DNA of 64,000 nucleotides from DATFVA01 sp963815785 (GTDB lineage Bacteria; Bacteroidota; Ignavibacteria; Ignavibacteriales; Ignavibacteriaceae): contig CAWFHZ010000007.1 in assembly GCA_963815785.1 (NCBI GenBank), positions 682,001 through 746,000 of the forward strand. The letters are read 5' to 3'. Each line of letters opens with the position of its first letter. Position 1 is the first letter of the stretch. The notes under the pieces were generated by a model that was given only the letters and a program-made list of their open reading frames with translations, made no database searches and was not told the origin of the DNA. Shown piece after piece: positions 1-9,612 of the stretch. The translations under genes and the position numbers were made by a program.

Positions 1-156
1 ATTTCTCTTTTATTTTATTATTTATTTATCCTGAAAATCTTAATTTGCGGCTGTTATTAAAAATTTATTAGTGCTGTATAGCATATTCATTTTTATTAAT
101 GAGGACTAATTTTATTAAATTGGTATCCATAAAATTAACAATTGAGGATTGCTTAA

Positions 157-777
157 ATGCCAAAGAATTTCGTATCTAATAAGGACGAAACGGTAAGAAT
201 GTTCAAAAATGATTTCATGGAATTCTTTTCCAAAGTTCACTTTACTGTTCCTATATATATTTATGTACCGGTGATCCTTTATTTTTTATACATATCGGTT
301 TTTAAATACCAGCTAAACGCAATTACAATTTTATTGCTAATAGTATTTGGTACTGCTGTCTGGACTATTACTGAGTATACATTGCACAGATTTATTTTCC
401 ATTTTGAACCTAAATCGAAATTTGGTGCTAAACTACATTTTATTTTTCACGGTGTGCATCATGATTATCCAAATGATTCAAGAAGGCTTGTTATGCCTCC
501 TTCAGTAAGTGTTCCTCTTGCGGTTTTATTCTATTTTATCTTTCAGGCTATTTTAGGCCCAATTAATAATTCACCTTTCTTTGTAGGGTTTCTGTTTGGT
601 TACCTTTGTTATGATATGACACATTATGCTATTCATCATTATAATATGCACAACAGGTTTTGGCTGGCAATAAAAAATCATCATATGAAACATCATTACA
701 AGGACTCAACAAAGGGATTCGGAGTCAGCTCTCCCGTTTGGGATGAAATATTGGGTACAAATTTTACGGATAAATGA
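157..777 (+). CDS. Fatty acid hydroxylase / sterol desaturase family membrane protein
   Basis: A 206-aa membrane di-iron oxygenase of the fatty acid 2-hydroxylase type, which would hydroxylate an acyl chain of a membrane lipid. Two hydrophobic stretches lie near residues 31-68 and two more near 118-153. Between and after them are the clustered histidines that bind the di-iron centre: H77 and H82 (HRFIFH), H94, H98, H101 and H102 (HFIFHGVHH), H156, H160 and H161, then H175, H176, H179 and H180 (HHMKHH). All clusters are present, so it is probably active. Its length fits the short bacterial FA2H-like group without a cytochrome b5 domain. The exact substrate cannot be read from sequence. It lies 32 bp before a lone receiver gene. 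Confidence 0.85.
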   Translation: MPKNFVSNKDETVRMFKNDFMEFFSKVHFTVPIYIYVPVILYFLYISVFKYQLNAITILLLIVFGTAVWTITEYTLHRFIFHFEPKSKFGAKLHFIFHGVHHDYPNDSRRLVMPPSVSVPLAVLFYFIFQAILGPINNSPFFVGFLFGYLCYDMTHYAIHHYNMHNRFWLAIKNHHMKHHYKDSTKGFGVSSPVWDEILGTNFTDK

Positions 778-809
778 AACAATCAATTATTTCTGATTAA
801 TAAATTTAT

Positions 810-1208
810 ATGATGATTCCTTTATTATTTGATATCAGTGCAGGTAGAAAAAAAATACTTATTATTGAAGATAATGCCGAAACCCAGTTAATACTTAAAA
901 TTTATCTTAGGGATTTTTACGATATAGATACAGTCGAAACAGGAATTGAAGGACTGCAAAAAATTAGCGAAAATGGATACAATCTGATCATTCTCGATAT
1001 TAATCTTCCAGGTGGAATTGATGGAAATGAAATTATTAGAAAACTAAAAAGGGATCCTAAGTATAAACAACTTCCAATCCTTGTAGTAACGGCATATGCA
1101 CTAAAAGGCGATAAAGAAAAATATCTTGCAATGGGTGCTAACGGATATGTATCAAAACCGGTTAATAAAAATGAGATTGTTAAAATTGCTCAGGAACTTG
1201 TTGTATGA
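810..1208 (+). CDS. Stand-alone response regulator receiver protein (CheY-like)
   Basis: A 132-aa single receiver domain with no output domain. The acidic pair E20/D21, phospho-acceptor D63 (LDINLP), T94 and K116 (SKP) are all present, so phosphorylation is expected. The second ATG (position 813) is an equally possible start. Its closest look-alike in the window is the C-terminal receiver of the hybrid kinase at 13648-16960: both share LDINL, the TAY motif and a following GD(K/R)EK. Lone receivers like this normally act through protein-protein contact in a phosphorelay. The pairing with that kinase is inferred from similarity and location only. Confidence 0.88.
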   Translation: MMIPLLFDISAGRKKILIIEDNAETQLILKIYLRDFYDIDTVETGIEGLQKISENGYNLIILDINLPGGIDGNEIIRKLKRDPKYKQLPILVVTAYALKGDKEKYLAMGANGYVSKPVNKNEIVKIAQELVV

Positions 1209-1229
1209 GCTTTTGTTTTTATTAATTGA

Positions 1230-2867
1230 ATGAAATTATTAACCCTTATAATTTTAATCTCCCTGTTTTCCAACCCTAAGAAAAACGAATCAAATGACAT
1301 TTTTATCAGATGTAATCAGGTGGGTTACCTTCCCGGCGAAATTAAAAGTGCTATAGTTTTCTCTGATAAACCCTTGAATGAGAAAATCTTTTTTGTCACT
1401 GATACAAAAACCGGGGATTCAATAATTGAAAGTAAACTGGTCAGACTTAACCGGACTTTCGGAACGTTTCGTTATTTCTATTCTGCAGATTTTTCCAACT
1501 TGAATATTCCGGGAAATTACACCATCAGGATCGAAAACTCGAGTTCACCTAAATTTTCTATTGGAAATGATATTTACAATCATGTTGTGGATTCTTTAAT
1601 GTTGTTCTTTCATGAACAGCGTTGCGGACCTACGAATCCATTACTTCATGGTAAATGTCATTTGTGGGATATTGCAAGAATTAAAGGGGGGGTAAATAAC
1701 AGGCAGATTGATGCTACGGGGGGCTGGCATGATGCTGGTGATTATTTAAAATTTGTCTCAACTACAGCTTTGACAACTTATCTCCTGATATTTTCTTATG
1801 AATTTGACAAACAAAAATTTGGCTTTGACAATAATAATAATATGGTTCCGGATGTTCTCGAAGAAGCTAAAATAGGTCTCGACTGGCTGCTCAGATGCAA
1901 TTATTCTCCTGATTCCCTGATTACCCAGGTGCAGGATTTAAGGGACCATACTGCAAAATGGAGGCTCCCCGAAGACGATTCGCTTAGGTTTGATAGAATC
2001 GGGATAAACTCTGTTACCAAATCAGAGGCAGGGATTTATTCAGCTGCACTTGCACTTGGAGCAAGAGTCTGGATTGAAAAATTCAGAAGTAAATTATTCG
2101 CTGAATCCTGTTTGAAATCTGCTTTAAATATTTATCGTTTAAGGGATAATTTTCCTGTTACTATAGGAAATGATACCTCAGTCTATTCTGATAAAAATTA
2201 CTTAGGTAAATTTGAACTTGCAGCTACTGAGTTATTTAATTCAACAGGTGATTCATCGTATATTAAAAATGCAGCGGAATACGGCGATAGCGCTAAGGCT
2301 GATTACTGGTGGAGCTATGGTGATATTAATAGTCTCGCTCATTATCAACTCGCCAAACATTTCCCGCGTTTTAAAAATTATATCATCGAGAATATTTCCG
2401 CGTTCAATGAACACATGCGTAAAACAATTTTTAACGAAGCAACTGATTATTCCTGGGGAACAACTACTACATTTCTTGGAGTAAGTTTACAGACAATTTT
2501 ATTGAACAAGTTAGACAATGATCAAAATTCAGACTCGCTTGCTGTTTTAGAACGTGACTTTATTCTTGGAAGAAATTTATGGGGCATTACCTTTATTCAC
2601 AACATCGGAACATATTATCCCGATCATCAACACTCACAAGTAGGTTTTTTTCACAATGGATATCTACCGGGGGCAATTTCATCAGGGCCGGCGCCAGCTT
2701 CAATGTATTCAGAGTACAAAATTAATATTATTAACGATTCTTTTAGTCATTTTAATTCTGATTCGGTTCAGTATCACGATGATTATTCGGATTTCATTTC
2801 AAACGAACCCACACTGGTTGGTAATGCAACTGCTTTATTAGTATTCGGATATTACTCACTCAGATAA
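1230..2867 (+). CDS. Glycoside hydrolase family 9 (endoglucanase-type) with CelD_N domain
   Basis: A 545-aa secreted glucanase. A hydrophobic N-terminus (residues 1-15) serves as signal peptide. Residues about 24-112 match the immunoglobulin-like CelD_N domain (NQVGYLPGE). The (alpha/alpha)6 GH9 domain follows, with the catalytic-base motif GGWHDAGDY (D168 and D171) and the general acid in SNEPT (E526) near the C-terminus. The family cleaves beta-1,4-glucans such as cellulose. There is no dockerin or carbohydrate-binding module and no obvious sorting domain at the C-terminus. It starts 21 bp after the receiver gene and precedes the exopolysaccharide genes, so it may trim a self-made glucan, as BcsZ does in cellulose operons, rather than digest food. 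That role is inference. Confidence 0.87.
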   Translation: MKLLTLIILISLFSNPKKNESNDIFIRCNQVGYLPGEIKSAIVFSDKPLNEKIFFVTDTKTGDSIIESKLVRLNRTFGTFRYFYSADFSNLNIPGNYTIRIENSSSPKFSIGNDIYNHVVDSLMLFFHEQRCGPTNPLLHGKCHLWDIARIKGGVNNRQIDATGGWHDAGDYLKFVSTTALTTYLLIFSYEFDKQKFGFDNNNNMVPDVLEEAKIGLDWLLRCNYSPDSLITQVQDLRDHTAKWRLPEDDSLRFDRIGINSVTKSEAGIYSAALALGARVWIEKFRSKLFAESCLKSALNIYRLRDNFPVTIGNDTSVYSDKNYLGKFELAATELFNSTGDSSYIKNAAEYGDSAKADYWWSYGDINSLAHYQLAKHFPRFKNYIIENISAFNEHMRKTIFNEATDYSWGTTTTFLGVSLQTILLNKLDNDQNSDSLAVLERDFILGRNLWGITFIHNIGTYYPDHQHSQVGFFHNGYLPGAISSGPAPASMYSEYKINIINDSFSHFNSDSVQYHDDYSDFISNEPTLVGNATALLVFGYYSLR

Positions 2868-3061
2868 GTATTTACTTCGCTATATTTTTCTCATTGCGTG
2901 CATTCTTTCATTTTTATCCTCTTGTTGCATTATAATACACAACTTAAACTATTGTCTCTGTTTAGTTCAAGAAATACCCGTAAGAAATTTAATATTAAAT
3001 ATTTACGCAACTTATATCACGGCATAATATTTGGCATTTTAAACAAAAATCTTCGTGGTAC

Positions 3062-3799
3062 ATGCAAAAAAAATTACAGTTAGTATCTTCGGGTATTAGT
3101 TTAATAGATGAGGGATGGGGCGGACTTTACAAAGGTTCCAACTATCTTTTAATCGGTGCACACAAATCCGGAAAAACAAATTTCGGATTAAATTTTGTAC
3201 TTGAAGGTGCAGCTCAAAAAGAAAGATGTCTTTATTTTACCAGTAAATCTGATCAGGATCTTTTCAATCTGGCTGCTTGGATGAGTTTAGACCTGCGATC
3301 TTATATAAACCAAAAACTTATCACAATCGTAAGAATATTTCCACCTGATCAAAGTATCCCGAATGTAAATCCAGACCTGGAACTTGCGGAATATTATGAA
3401 GATATAACGAGGACAATAGATCAGTTTTTCCCATCAAGAATTGTTTTTGATGAGATTACTCCATTTATCGGGTTTAAAGATGAAACTCTTTTCAAATTAA
3501 TTTTGGATAAGTTTCACGATAACCTGGAATATCACCAGATTACCGGTATTATAACTGCTTCCGAGCCAATAACAGATGCAATGTCTGCATTGTTACAAAA
3601 CCTGGCTGATGTAAGCAACGGACTGATTTATCTGGATAAAGAGATAAATGATTTATACGGGACAATATCTTTACTGCCGTACATTGAACATAAATCAGGC
3701 GAAATAAAATCAAATTATATATTTGACGGACAGAAAGGCTTTAAGATTGATTTATCAGTACTTAGTGGTACAAATAAAAAAAGAAAAATAAAATTTTAA
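3062..3799 (+). CDS. KaiC-like RecA-superfamily ATPase (single domain)
   Basis: A 245-aa cytosolic ATPase of the KaiC/RAD55 group. Walker A is GAHKSGKT (residues 32-39). The Walker B Asp and the following catalytic Glu are D130/E131 in IVFDEITPF. The N-terminal ISLIDEGWGGLYKG resembles the KaiC entry motif TGI..LD...GGG. It is collinear with the next gene over about 135 residues, with Walker A and DE at identical positions, so the two arose by duplication. The lysine-rich end has no recognisable domain. Proteins of this group switch signalling or assemblies by ATP-driven oligomerisation. Its place before a polysaccharide exporter and synthase suggests it controls that machine, but this is inference. 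No clear ribosome-binding site precedes the ATG. Confidence 0.8.
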   Translation: MQKKLQLVSSGISLIDEGWGGLYKGSNYLLIGAHKSGKTNFGLNFVLEGAAQKERCLYFTSKSDQDLFNLAAWMSLDLRSYINQKLITIVRIFPPDQSIPNVNPDLELAEYYEDITRTIDQFFPSRIVFDEITPFIGFKDETLFKLILDKFHDNLEYHQITGIITASEPITDAMSALLQNLADVSNGLIYLDKEINDLYGTISLLPYIEHKSGEIKSNYIFDGQKGFKIDLSVLSGTNKKRKIKF

Positions 3800-3874
3800 G
3801 TAAGGAATTACTTACAGGAAAAATCGTTTTTATATTACCTATTCACAAAACACAAAAACGGTATTTAAATTAAA

Positions 3875-5110
3875 ATGAAGAAAAAAATACAATTAATAAC
3901 CTCAGGAATCTCAATTGTTGATAATGCCTGGGGTGGATTTTATCGGGGCGGTACCTATTTATTAATTGGACCGAGAAAATCAGGCAGAACCTTGTTGGGA
4001 TTGCAGTTTGCTAAAGAATGTGTTAAACAGAAAGAAGTTTGTTTATACTTCACCAGTATGCGACCAAAGGATCTGATGATACAAGCTGCCTCGATTGATT
4101 TTGATCTTCAATACTGCATGAACCAGAACCAGGTAATTGTTGTTCGGGTTGCTCCTCCAGTCGATCTAAATGAAGTAGCCAATAGTGACGAATTTCTTGT
4201 TGAATATTTGAGAGATATTGTAACTGTTGTTGAACAGTATCAACCAAATAAAATGGTGTTTGACGAGCTTACGCCCTTCGTAAGTTTTATGAACCTGACC
4301 TTACTTCAGGATGTATTTATTGAAACAACGGAAGCAATAGAAAATGACGGTGTAACAAGCTTATTTATTTTAGGTGATCCTGCAACTCCGGCTGCCAACA
4401 CTTTAGCTGATACAATTGCTATCAATTCTACAGGTATTTTGTATATGAATAAAGAAGAAATCCCGGAAGGAGTGCAGGGAGGCAAAATTACTATTACTCC
4501 TAATATTGGGCATACTCAGGGTAAGTTTTCAGCAAGTTATCATTTGGAGCCTAATAAAGGTATCATTGATGATTTCGGAGGTAAAAAGAAAGACACCCGC
4601 ACTACCGCAATAACCGAAGCAGGTTTACAGTATAAATCACTTGCAGAACTGGATATCCCCGCAGAAAATTTTACTTTCACTAATTTCTATAACCTCAACG
4701 ATTTTCAATTAATTCTTAATAACCAGATTGCTTTGTTCAGAAGTACCGGTCAGATTTTTACCCTGGTATCTTTCAGATTGGATCCACTGGCTGAACAGGA
4801 AGGATTGCTTACCATTAATCAGCTAATGAATATTATCAGGCTGTCTGGTGATAAAAAAGATAAGATTTGTCTTATTTCAAATAGTGTTGTTGTAATGGTT
4901 ACCAAGGATAATTCCGGAACAATAAATAAATTTATCAGCAGAATAAAAGGTAATCTTCCGGGCAGCGATCCCGAGTACATTGAAAAGGTTATCCCTTATA
5001 TTTCTGTTCTTGCAATAAAAGTAGATGAATCGATAAAAAATGCCGAAGATATGATTCAAAGGCTTACCTTAAATTCACAAAAGACCCATGGACAGTTATT
5101 CTACTACTAA
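3875..5110 (+). CDS. KaiC-like ATPase fused to a degenerate GGDEF-like C-terminal domain
   Basis: A 411-aa protein. Residues 1-245 are a KaiC-like ATPase with Walker A GPRKSGRT (32-39) and D130/E131 in VFDELTPF, paralogous to the gene 75 bp upstream. Walker A is slightly unusual because Arg follows the conserved Lys-Ser-Gly. After a short charged linker, residues about 265-405 have the layout of a nucleotide-cyclase/GGDEF fold: a helix, a strand (FTLVSFRLD), a helix, a beta-hairpin where GG(D/E)EF would lie (ICLISNSVVVM, about 331-341), a helix, then a strand ISVLAI and a closing helix. The metal-binding Asp and the GGDEF signature are absent, so no cyclic di-GMP synthesis is expected. The domain reading rests on pattern only. 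It ends 8 bp before the TPR/barrel gene, so co-expression is likely. Confidence 0.72.
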   Translation: MKKKIQLITSGISIVDNAWGGFYRGGTYLLIGPRKSGRTLLGLQFAKECVKQKEVCLYFTSMRPKDLMIQAASIDFDLQYCMNQNQVIVVRVAPPVDLNEVANSDEFLVEYLRDIVTVVEQYQPNKMVFDELTPFVSFMNLTLLQDVFIETTEAIENDGVTSLFILGDPATPAANTLADTIAINSTGILYMNKEEIPEGVQGGKITITPNIGHTQGKFSASYHLEPNKGIIDDFGGKKKDTRTTAITEAGLQYKSLAELDIPAENFTFTNFYNLNDFQLILNNQIALFRSTGQIFTLVSFRLDPLAEQEGLLTINQLMNIIRLSGDKKDKICLISNSVVVMVTKDNSGTINKFISRIKGNLPGSDPEYIEKVIPYISVLAIKVDESIKNAEDMIQRLTLNSQKTHGQLFYY

Positions 5111-5118
5111 AAATTGAA

Positions 5119-7965
5119 ATGAATATTATCAATATCTTTTTTGCTATTCTTTTTAACTTTATAGTATTTATCCCATCCTTAATTGCTCAACCTCAGACAG
5201 AAAACCTTAAAAAAGAAGCTTTGAATCTTATGGAATCCGGCAGGTATGGTGAGGCAATTAATCTCCTGAATAATTATATCTCTGCAAACCCGCAGCAAGC
5301 CGAAGGATATAATTTAAGGGGATTAGCCTATGAGCACAGGGGTCAATTCGAGGCCTCAGTATATGATTTCAGATTGGCAAAAAAACTTGAACCAGAGAAT
5401 TCGCTGATAAAAGAAAATCTTGATAGGGTTACTGGTCAATGGTATAAAATAATTTACAATGATTTGGAGGGCTATAAAAGAGAAATAGCAATTGATCCTG
5501 GAAAACCAATAAATTATTTGCAGATTGGAAAATCGTATAAAAATTTAGGTGAATGGGCTGAAGCCGAAATTTGGTACGATAAATATCTTAGTATGGAAAA
5601 AGCCTCTCCAGATGAAATAATTCGTTATACTGAGATACTTGCAAAGAATAATCATATCTCCAAGGGTGAACCAATCCTTAAAAAATATACCGAAGAATTT
5701 CCTGAAGATCAGCGTTTGTGGTCGCGCTATGGATATTTTCTTTTGTGGCTCGGAAAAACAAAGCCGGCTATTACTGCTTTTGAAAACGCTCTTAAATTAA
5801 AACCATTTTTTAAAGAAGCGATGGATGGATTGGAGAGGGCAAAAGGGAATGGATATATTTATACTTTCAATGATACAGCTAGTTACCGGCAATATAAATC
5901 CGGGATTACAAAAACTCCCGGTTATATCATTGATGTCTATTTCAGAAGGCTAAAGAAAAATTATGATGATGGTGATACAAGGATTAAACTCATCAACGAA
6001 CTTTTGAATGTTAACAGGTACGAAGAAGCATATCAACAGGTATTGATATTAAAACAGCAGGATGGCAGTACAGATATAGTTAAAAAATTATGGGAAACTG
6101 TTAATTCAGCGAGAAATAAATATTATACTGATCAGATTACAACGTTAGAAAAAAAAATAGAGCAAAATCCAGGCAACAGAGAAATATTGCTGAAACTTGC
6201 AGGTTATTATACTGCATTAAGTAAGTTCGATCGGGCAGTTGAATTATATTCCACTTATCTGGCTTATCATCCCGATGATACCAATGTAAGATTTCTTTAT
6301 ATAAAAAATGCAGCCTGGAATAAACAGTATAAACTTGCAGGAAACGAACTTGATGTTTTGATTCTTCAGTATCCGGACAGTTCAAATTATAAATTATTAA
6401 GAGCACAAATCTACGTATGGCAAAATGTCGAGCTAGCTTCAGCCGAGGGACTACTAAACGACGTTTTAGAAAAAGAACCGGGAAATTTTGATGCCTTGCT
6501 TACGTTAGCAATGTTAAAATTTCAACAAAATATTATTACTGATGCCGAGCTTTATTCCTCCCGAGCCGGGGAAATAAATCCTTCAAGCATTGAAGTTGCA
6601 AGGTTAAAATTTGAAATTAAAAAACAATCAAAGATAAACTATCAGAACGAACTCTATTCTGTTCTTGAAGATGCCAGGCAGAAGATTTCACAACAGGATT
6701 GTTATGGTGCCATAAATCTTTTTGAAAAATATAACTCACTCACCAAGCCTGATAATAATGTCCTTTTGGAAGAAGCTGATGCATATATTTGCGCAAAGGA
6801 TTACAAACGAGCGATTGGAATCTATAATACTATACTTAATCAATCCTATGTATATGAAATCGATAAAAAACGAGCCGAAGTTTTATTATGGAGCAATGAT
6901 CCGTTATCGGCTTTAGAGGTATTAAAGAATCTTAACCTGTCCCATCCCGATGATGCAGAAATTAAAATGTATATGGGAGATGCATACTTTCAGTTAAAAC
7001 AGTATGATAAAGCCCGGAGAATTTATACTGAAATATTAGCCCAATCCCCAGGTTCTAAACTTATACAAACGCGGTTAGGCTGGCTTGGTGAGGGTAATGG
7101 AAATTTTACCTCTTTCAATTTTCCATCCTACTTTTTAATTAATCCCGAAGCAAGTTTTTATTTTGATAATTACGATTTTAAATATTCATTGCAAGGGTTA
7201 ATGCTCGAAACCGGTTTAAATAATTTCATTTCAATAGGTGTATCGGCATATAGAGGTGAGATTGATTCCTCATCTTCCGGATTAAATTTCTACACAGTTA
7301 AAGGTTTAATTAATTTAAGGTTTAATAGAATTTTTTCAACGGGAATTTCAGCAGGTAAAACATTTTTTGAAAATAATCAGGATATAATGATTGGTAAAGC
7401 ATTCCTTAAAGCTGAGACTAAAAATTATTCAATTGATCTGGATTATTTTTCCCAGGATGCTGCACAAATATTTTATTCTCCCTTACTTATTAACCAAAGG
7501 CTAAAAGTTGATTTGGTGAGATTAAACTGCAATTACAATCCCGAATCGGGGTTAATTGCTTCCGGCTATTACAGCTACTATTTTGTCGCCGATGGCAATC
7601 AGGGAAATAATTTACTAGTTAGGGTTGGTAAAAGATTTGATGAATTAGCTGCTGGTTATGAATTCTATCTTCTTGGGTTCAATAATTATTCAAATTTATA
7701 TTACTCTCCATCAAATTTTCAATCACATAGTTTGTGGGGTGAATGGAATATAATTCAAAACAATGATAATGAAATAAAGGTCGGTGGGAAAATCGGAATT
7801 ATTCCGGAAAATAATTTTATTATCAGAGAGGCTTTTGCTTCTGCAAAACTTTTAATAGCATATCATTTTAGCTTGCAGGGAAGAATTAGTACTGGAAGTA
7901 CTGAGAGACAGAATCTGGGGTATAGTTCAACATCATTTAATGTGGCGGCTTTTTGGACATTCTGA
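5119..7965 (+). CDS. TPR-repeat protein with C-terminal outer-membrane beta-barrel (PgaA/BcsC-like exporter)
   Basis: A 948-aa protein with signal peptide (residues 1-24, ending SLIAQ). Tetratricopeptide repeats fill residues about 27-660 in two blocks, with clear units such as GRYGEAINLLNNYI and KQYDKARRIYTEIL. From about 670 to the end come alternating-polarity strands closing with an aromatic terminus (AAFWTF), as in outer-membrane barrels; the barrel resembles the YaiO type. This order, periplasmic TPR scaffold then barrel, is that of PgaA, PelB/AlgK-E and BcsC, which pass a nascent polysaccharide across the outer membrane. The GT2 synthase gene follows after 221 bp. Exporter function is inferred from architecture and neighbours. 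Confidence 0.78.
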   Translation: MNIINIFFAILFNFIVFIPSLIAQPQTENLKKEALNLMESGRYGEAINLLNNYISANPQQAEGYNLRGLAYEHRGQFEASVYDFRLAKKLEPENSLIKENLDRVTGQWYKIIYNDLEGYKREIAIDPGKPINYLQIGKSYKNLGEWAEAEIWYDKYLSMEKASPDEIIRYTEILAKNNHISKGEPILKKYTEEFPEDQRLWSRYGYFLLWLGKTKPAITAFENALKLKPFFKEAMDGLERAKGNGYIYTFNDTASYRQYKSGITKTPGYIIDVYFRRLKKNYDDGDTRIKLINELLNVNRYEEAYQQVLILKQQDGSTDIVKKLWETVNSARNKYYTDQITTLEKKIEQNPGNREILLKLAGYYTALSKFDRAVELYSTYLAYHPDDTNVRFLYIKNAAWNKQYKLAGNELDVLILQYPDSSNYKLLRAQIYVWQNVELASAEGLLNDVLEKEPGNFDALLTLAMLKFQQNIITDAELYSSRAGEINPSSIEVARLKFEIKKQSKINYQNELYSVLEDARQKISQQDCYGAINLFEKYNSLTKPDNNVLLEEADAYICAKDYKRAIGIYNTILNQSYVYEIDKKRAEVLLWSNDPLSALEVLKNLNLSHPDDAEIKMYMGDAYFQLKQYDKARRIYTEILAQSPGSKLIQTRLGWLGEGNGNFTSFNFPSYFLINPEASFYFDNYDFKYSLQGLMLETGLNNFISIGVSAYRGEIDSSSSGLNFYTVKGLINLRFNRIFSTGISAGKTFFENNQDIMIGKAFLKAETKNYSIDLDYFSQDAAQIFYSPLLINQRLKVDLVRLNCNYNPESGLIASGYYSYYFVADGNQGNNLLVRVGKRFDELAAGYEFYLLGFNNYSNLYYSPSNFQSHSLWGEWNIIQNNDNEIKVGGKIGIIPENNFIIREAFASAKLLIAYHFSLQGRISTGSTERQNLGYSSTSFNVAAFWTF

Positions 7966-8074
7966 TCTCGTTTGGATAAAATTATCGGAGTTTTGTTGGC
8001 ATTTACTTAGTATATTGGATTAAAATTCGATTAATATTTCTTGTATATAATTGATACAAGTTATTGTGTTCAAT

Positions 8075-8098
8075 GCACTATTATGTTTCTGATAGTGC
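8075..8098 (+). terminator. Hairpin between exporter and synthase genes
   Basis: A perfect 7-bp inverted repeat, GCACTAT (8075-8081) and ATAGTGC (8092-8098), encloses a 10-nt loop inside the 221-bp gap. Only a short T-rich stretch follows, so it would be a weak terminator or attenuator. A protein-binding palindrome upstream of the synthase gene is equally possible. Confidence 0.35.
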
Positions 8099-8186
8099 GA
8101 ATTTTATGTTTATACTACATTTACATATGGCATTAAAATTGAATTTTTAAAGATATTGAGGGTTTTTAACACTATTCTATAAGAAG

Positions 8187-9581
8187 ATGAAAAAGAAATT
8201 AATCAGGACTCCCATAATTGTTGATAATAATGGAATAACTTCCAACAGGGAAAACCTGAAAAAGAAATACTTCCGAAGAATACTGATAAGTGGTATTTTT
8301 TCTTTCATCTTAATTCTTTTAATTATCTTCACACTGCCCAAGACAATACTTTCATTTAGTTCTTTGGTTGAGTATGCAACTATTGTGGCCCTTGTGATAT
8401 TTCTTTTTGTTCTTTTAATCAGATATTTCGGAATACTCAGTCTGGCTTATCTATATTTAAATGAATATACATTTAAATCTTCAAAAAATTACTTTCCATT
8501 CGTCTCTATTATTGTCCCGGTATTTAATGAAGCCCGGGTTATCCGGGATTCTATAAACTCGCTATTAAAGCTCAATTATTCAAATTACGAAATAGTAATT
8601 GTAAATGATGGTTCAACGGATAGTACTAAAGAAGTAGCTGAAACCTTAGTCGGCTATCAAAAAGGAAAACTTTCGGATATTAAAGTATCTCTTATAAACC
8701 AGCCAAATGGCGGAAAATCGAGGGCATTAAATACAGGCATTAAACACTCCCAGGCTGAAATAATTTTATGCATGGATGGCGATTCACAACTTGCTCCGGA
8801 ATCTGTTAGACTCGCGGTTCGTCATTTTGAGGATCCGGGAATAGGCGCAGTTGCAGGTAATGTAAAGGTTCTGAATAGAAATAAATTCTTAACAGACCTT
8901 CAGGCTCTTGAATATATTGAGGGTTTAAATATGGCAAGAAGCGCTCAAAGCTATATTAGGTTAGTAAATATAATTCCGGGACCGATAGGAATTTTTAGAA
9001 AAAAAGCTATAGTAGATTCTGGTTATTATTCGAATGATACCTTTGCAGAAGATGCTGACCTAACTCTTAAAATTCTTGCAAACGGATGGAAAATTTATTA
9101 CGAGCCGGCATCAATATCATATACTGAAGCACCGGCAAGCCTTCAGCAGCTTCTTAAACAAAGATATAGGTGGACTCGTGGAATTATCCAATCGATAAGG
9201 AAACATAAACGCCTGATGATAAATCCCACTATAAACTTTGGAGATACATTTATACTCTGGACTATGTTTTATGAAGCTTTAATCTGGCCGGCAATGAACA
9301 TTGCTGCAAATCTTTTTTTCATTATTGCTGCTGTGGCATTTGGTTTTTCATATTTAATATTTTTCTGGTGGGCCGGGCTAGCATTACTCGATTTGATAAC
9401 TGCTCTTTATTGTATTGCGGTTGAGAAAGAAGAATTCAGATTGGTTGCCTATGCAATAATTTACAGAATGTTTTTCATTCTTGTAATAGACATTTGTAAG
9501 GCGATGTCTACAATAGAAGAATTCCTGGGTATTAAAATGACCTGGGGAAAACTTGACAGGGTGGGTACTGTAAAAGCATAA
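8187..9581 (+). CDS. Processive family 2 glycosyltransferase (PgaC/NodC/cellulose-synthase type)
   Basis: A 464-aa inner-membrane polysaccharide synthase. Two N-terminal membrane helices (about 30-52 and 60-82) precede the GT-A domain with the canonical motifs VNDGSTD, MDGDS, the acceptor-side AEDADL and the processivity motif QRYRW. Three or so helices follow between about 355 and 440. This topology and the D,D,D,QxxRW set mark enzymes that polymerise and extrude a beta-linked homopolymer at once. It lacks a PilZ domain, so any control by cyclic di-GMP would need a partner. Which sugar is used is not evident: PgaC-like poly-GlcNAc and a glucan are both possible, the latter favoured by the nearby GH9 gene. 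It is followed after 31 bp by a small membrane protein. Confidence 0.86.
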   Translation: MKKKLIRTPIIVDNNGITSNRENLKKKYFRRILISGIFSFILILLIIFTLPKTILSFSSLVEYATIVALVIFLFVLLIRYFGILSLAYLYLNEYTFKSSKNYFPFVSIIVPVFNEARVIRDSINSLLKLNYSNYEIVIVNDGSTDSTKEVAETLVGYQKGKLSDIKVSLINQPNGGKSRALNTGIKHSQAEIILCMDGDSQLAPESVRLAVRHFEDPGIGAVAGNVKVLNRNKFLTDLQALEYIEGLNMARSAQSYIRLVNIIPGPIGIFRKKAIVDSGYYSNDTFAEDADLTLKILANGWKIYYEPASISYTEAPASLQQLLKQRYRWTRGIIQSIRKHKRLMINPTINFGDTFILWTMFYEALIWPAMNIAANLFFIIAAVAFGFSYLIFFWWAGLALLDLITALYCIAVEKEEFRLVAYAIIYRMFFILVIDICKAMSTIEEFLGIKMTWGKLDRVGTVKA

Positions 9582-9612
9582 TTTTTAACAATGTTTTTTG
9601 AGGGAAAAACAA

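Noticed and set aside
2212..2841. Two small ORFs inside the GH9 gene
   Set aside because: They are other-frame shadows of a gene whose motifs are continuous across them.
2898..3083. 61-aa ORF between the GH9 and KaiC-like genes
   Set aside because: Biased composition, no ribosome-binding site, overlaps the next start, and no recognisable motif.
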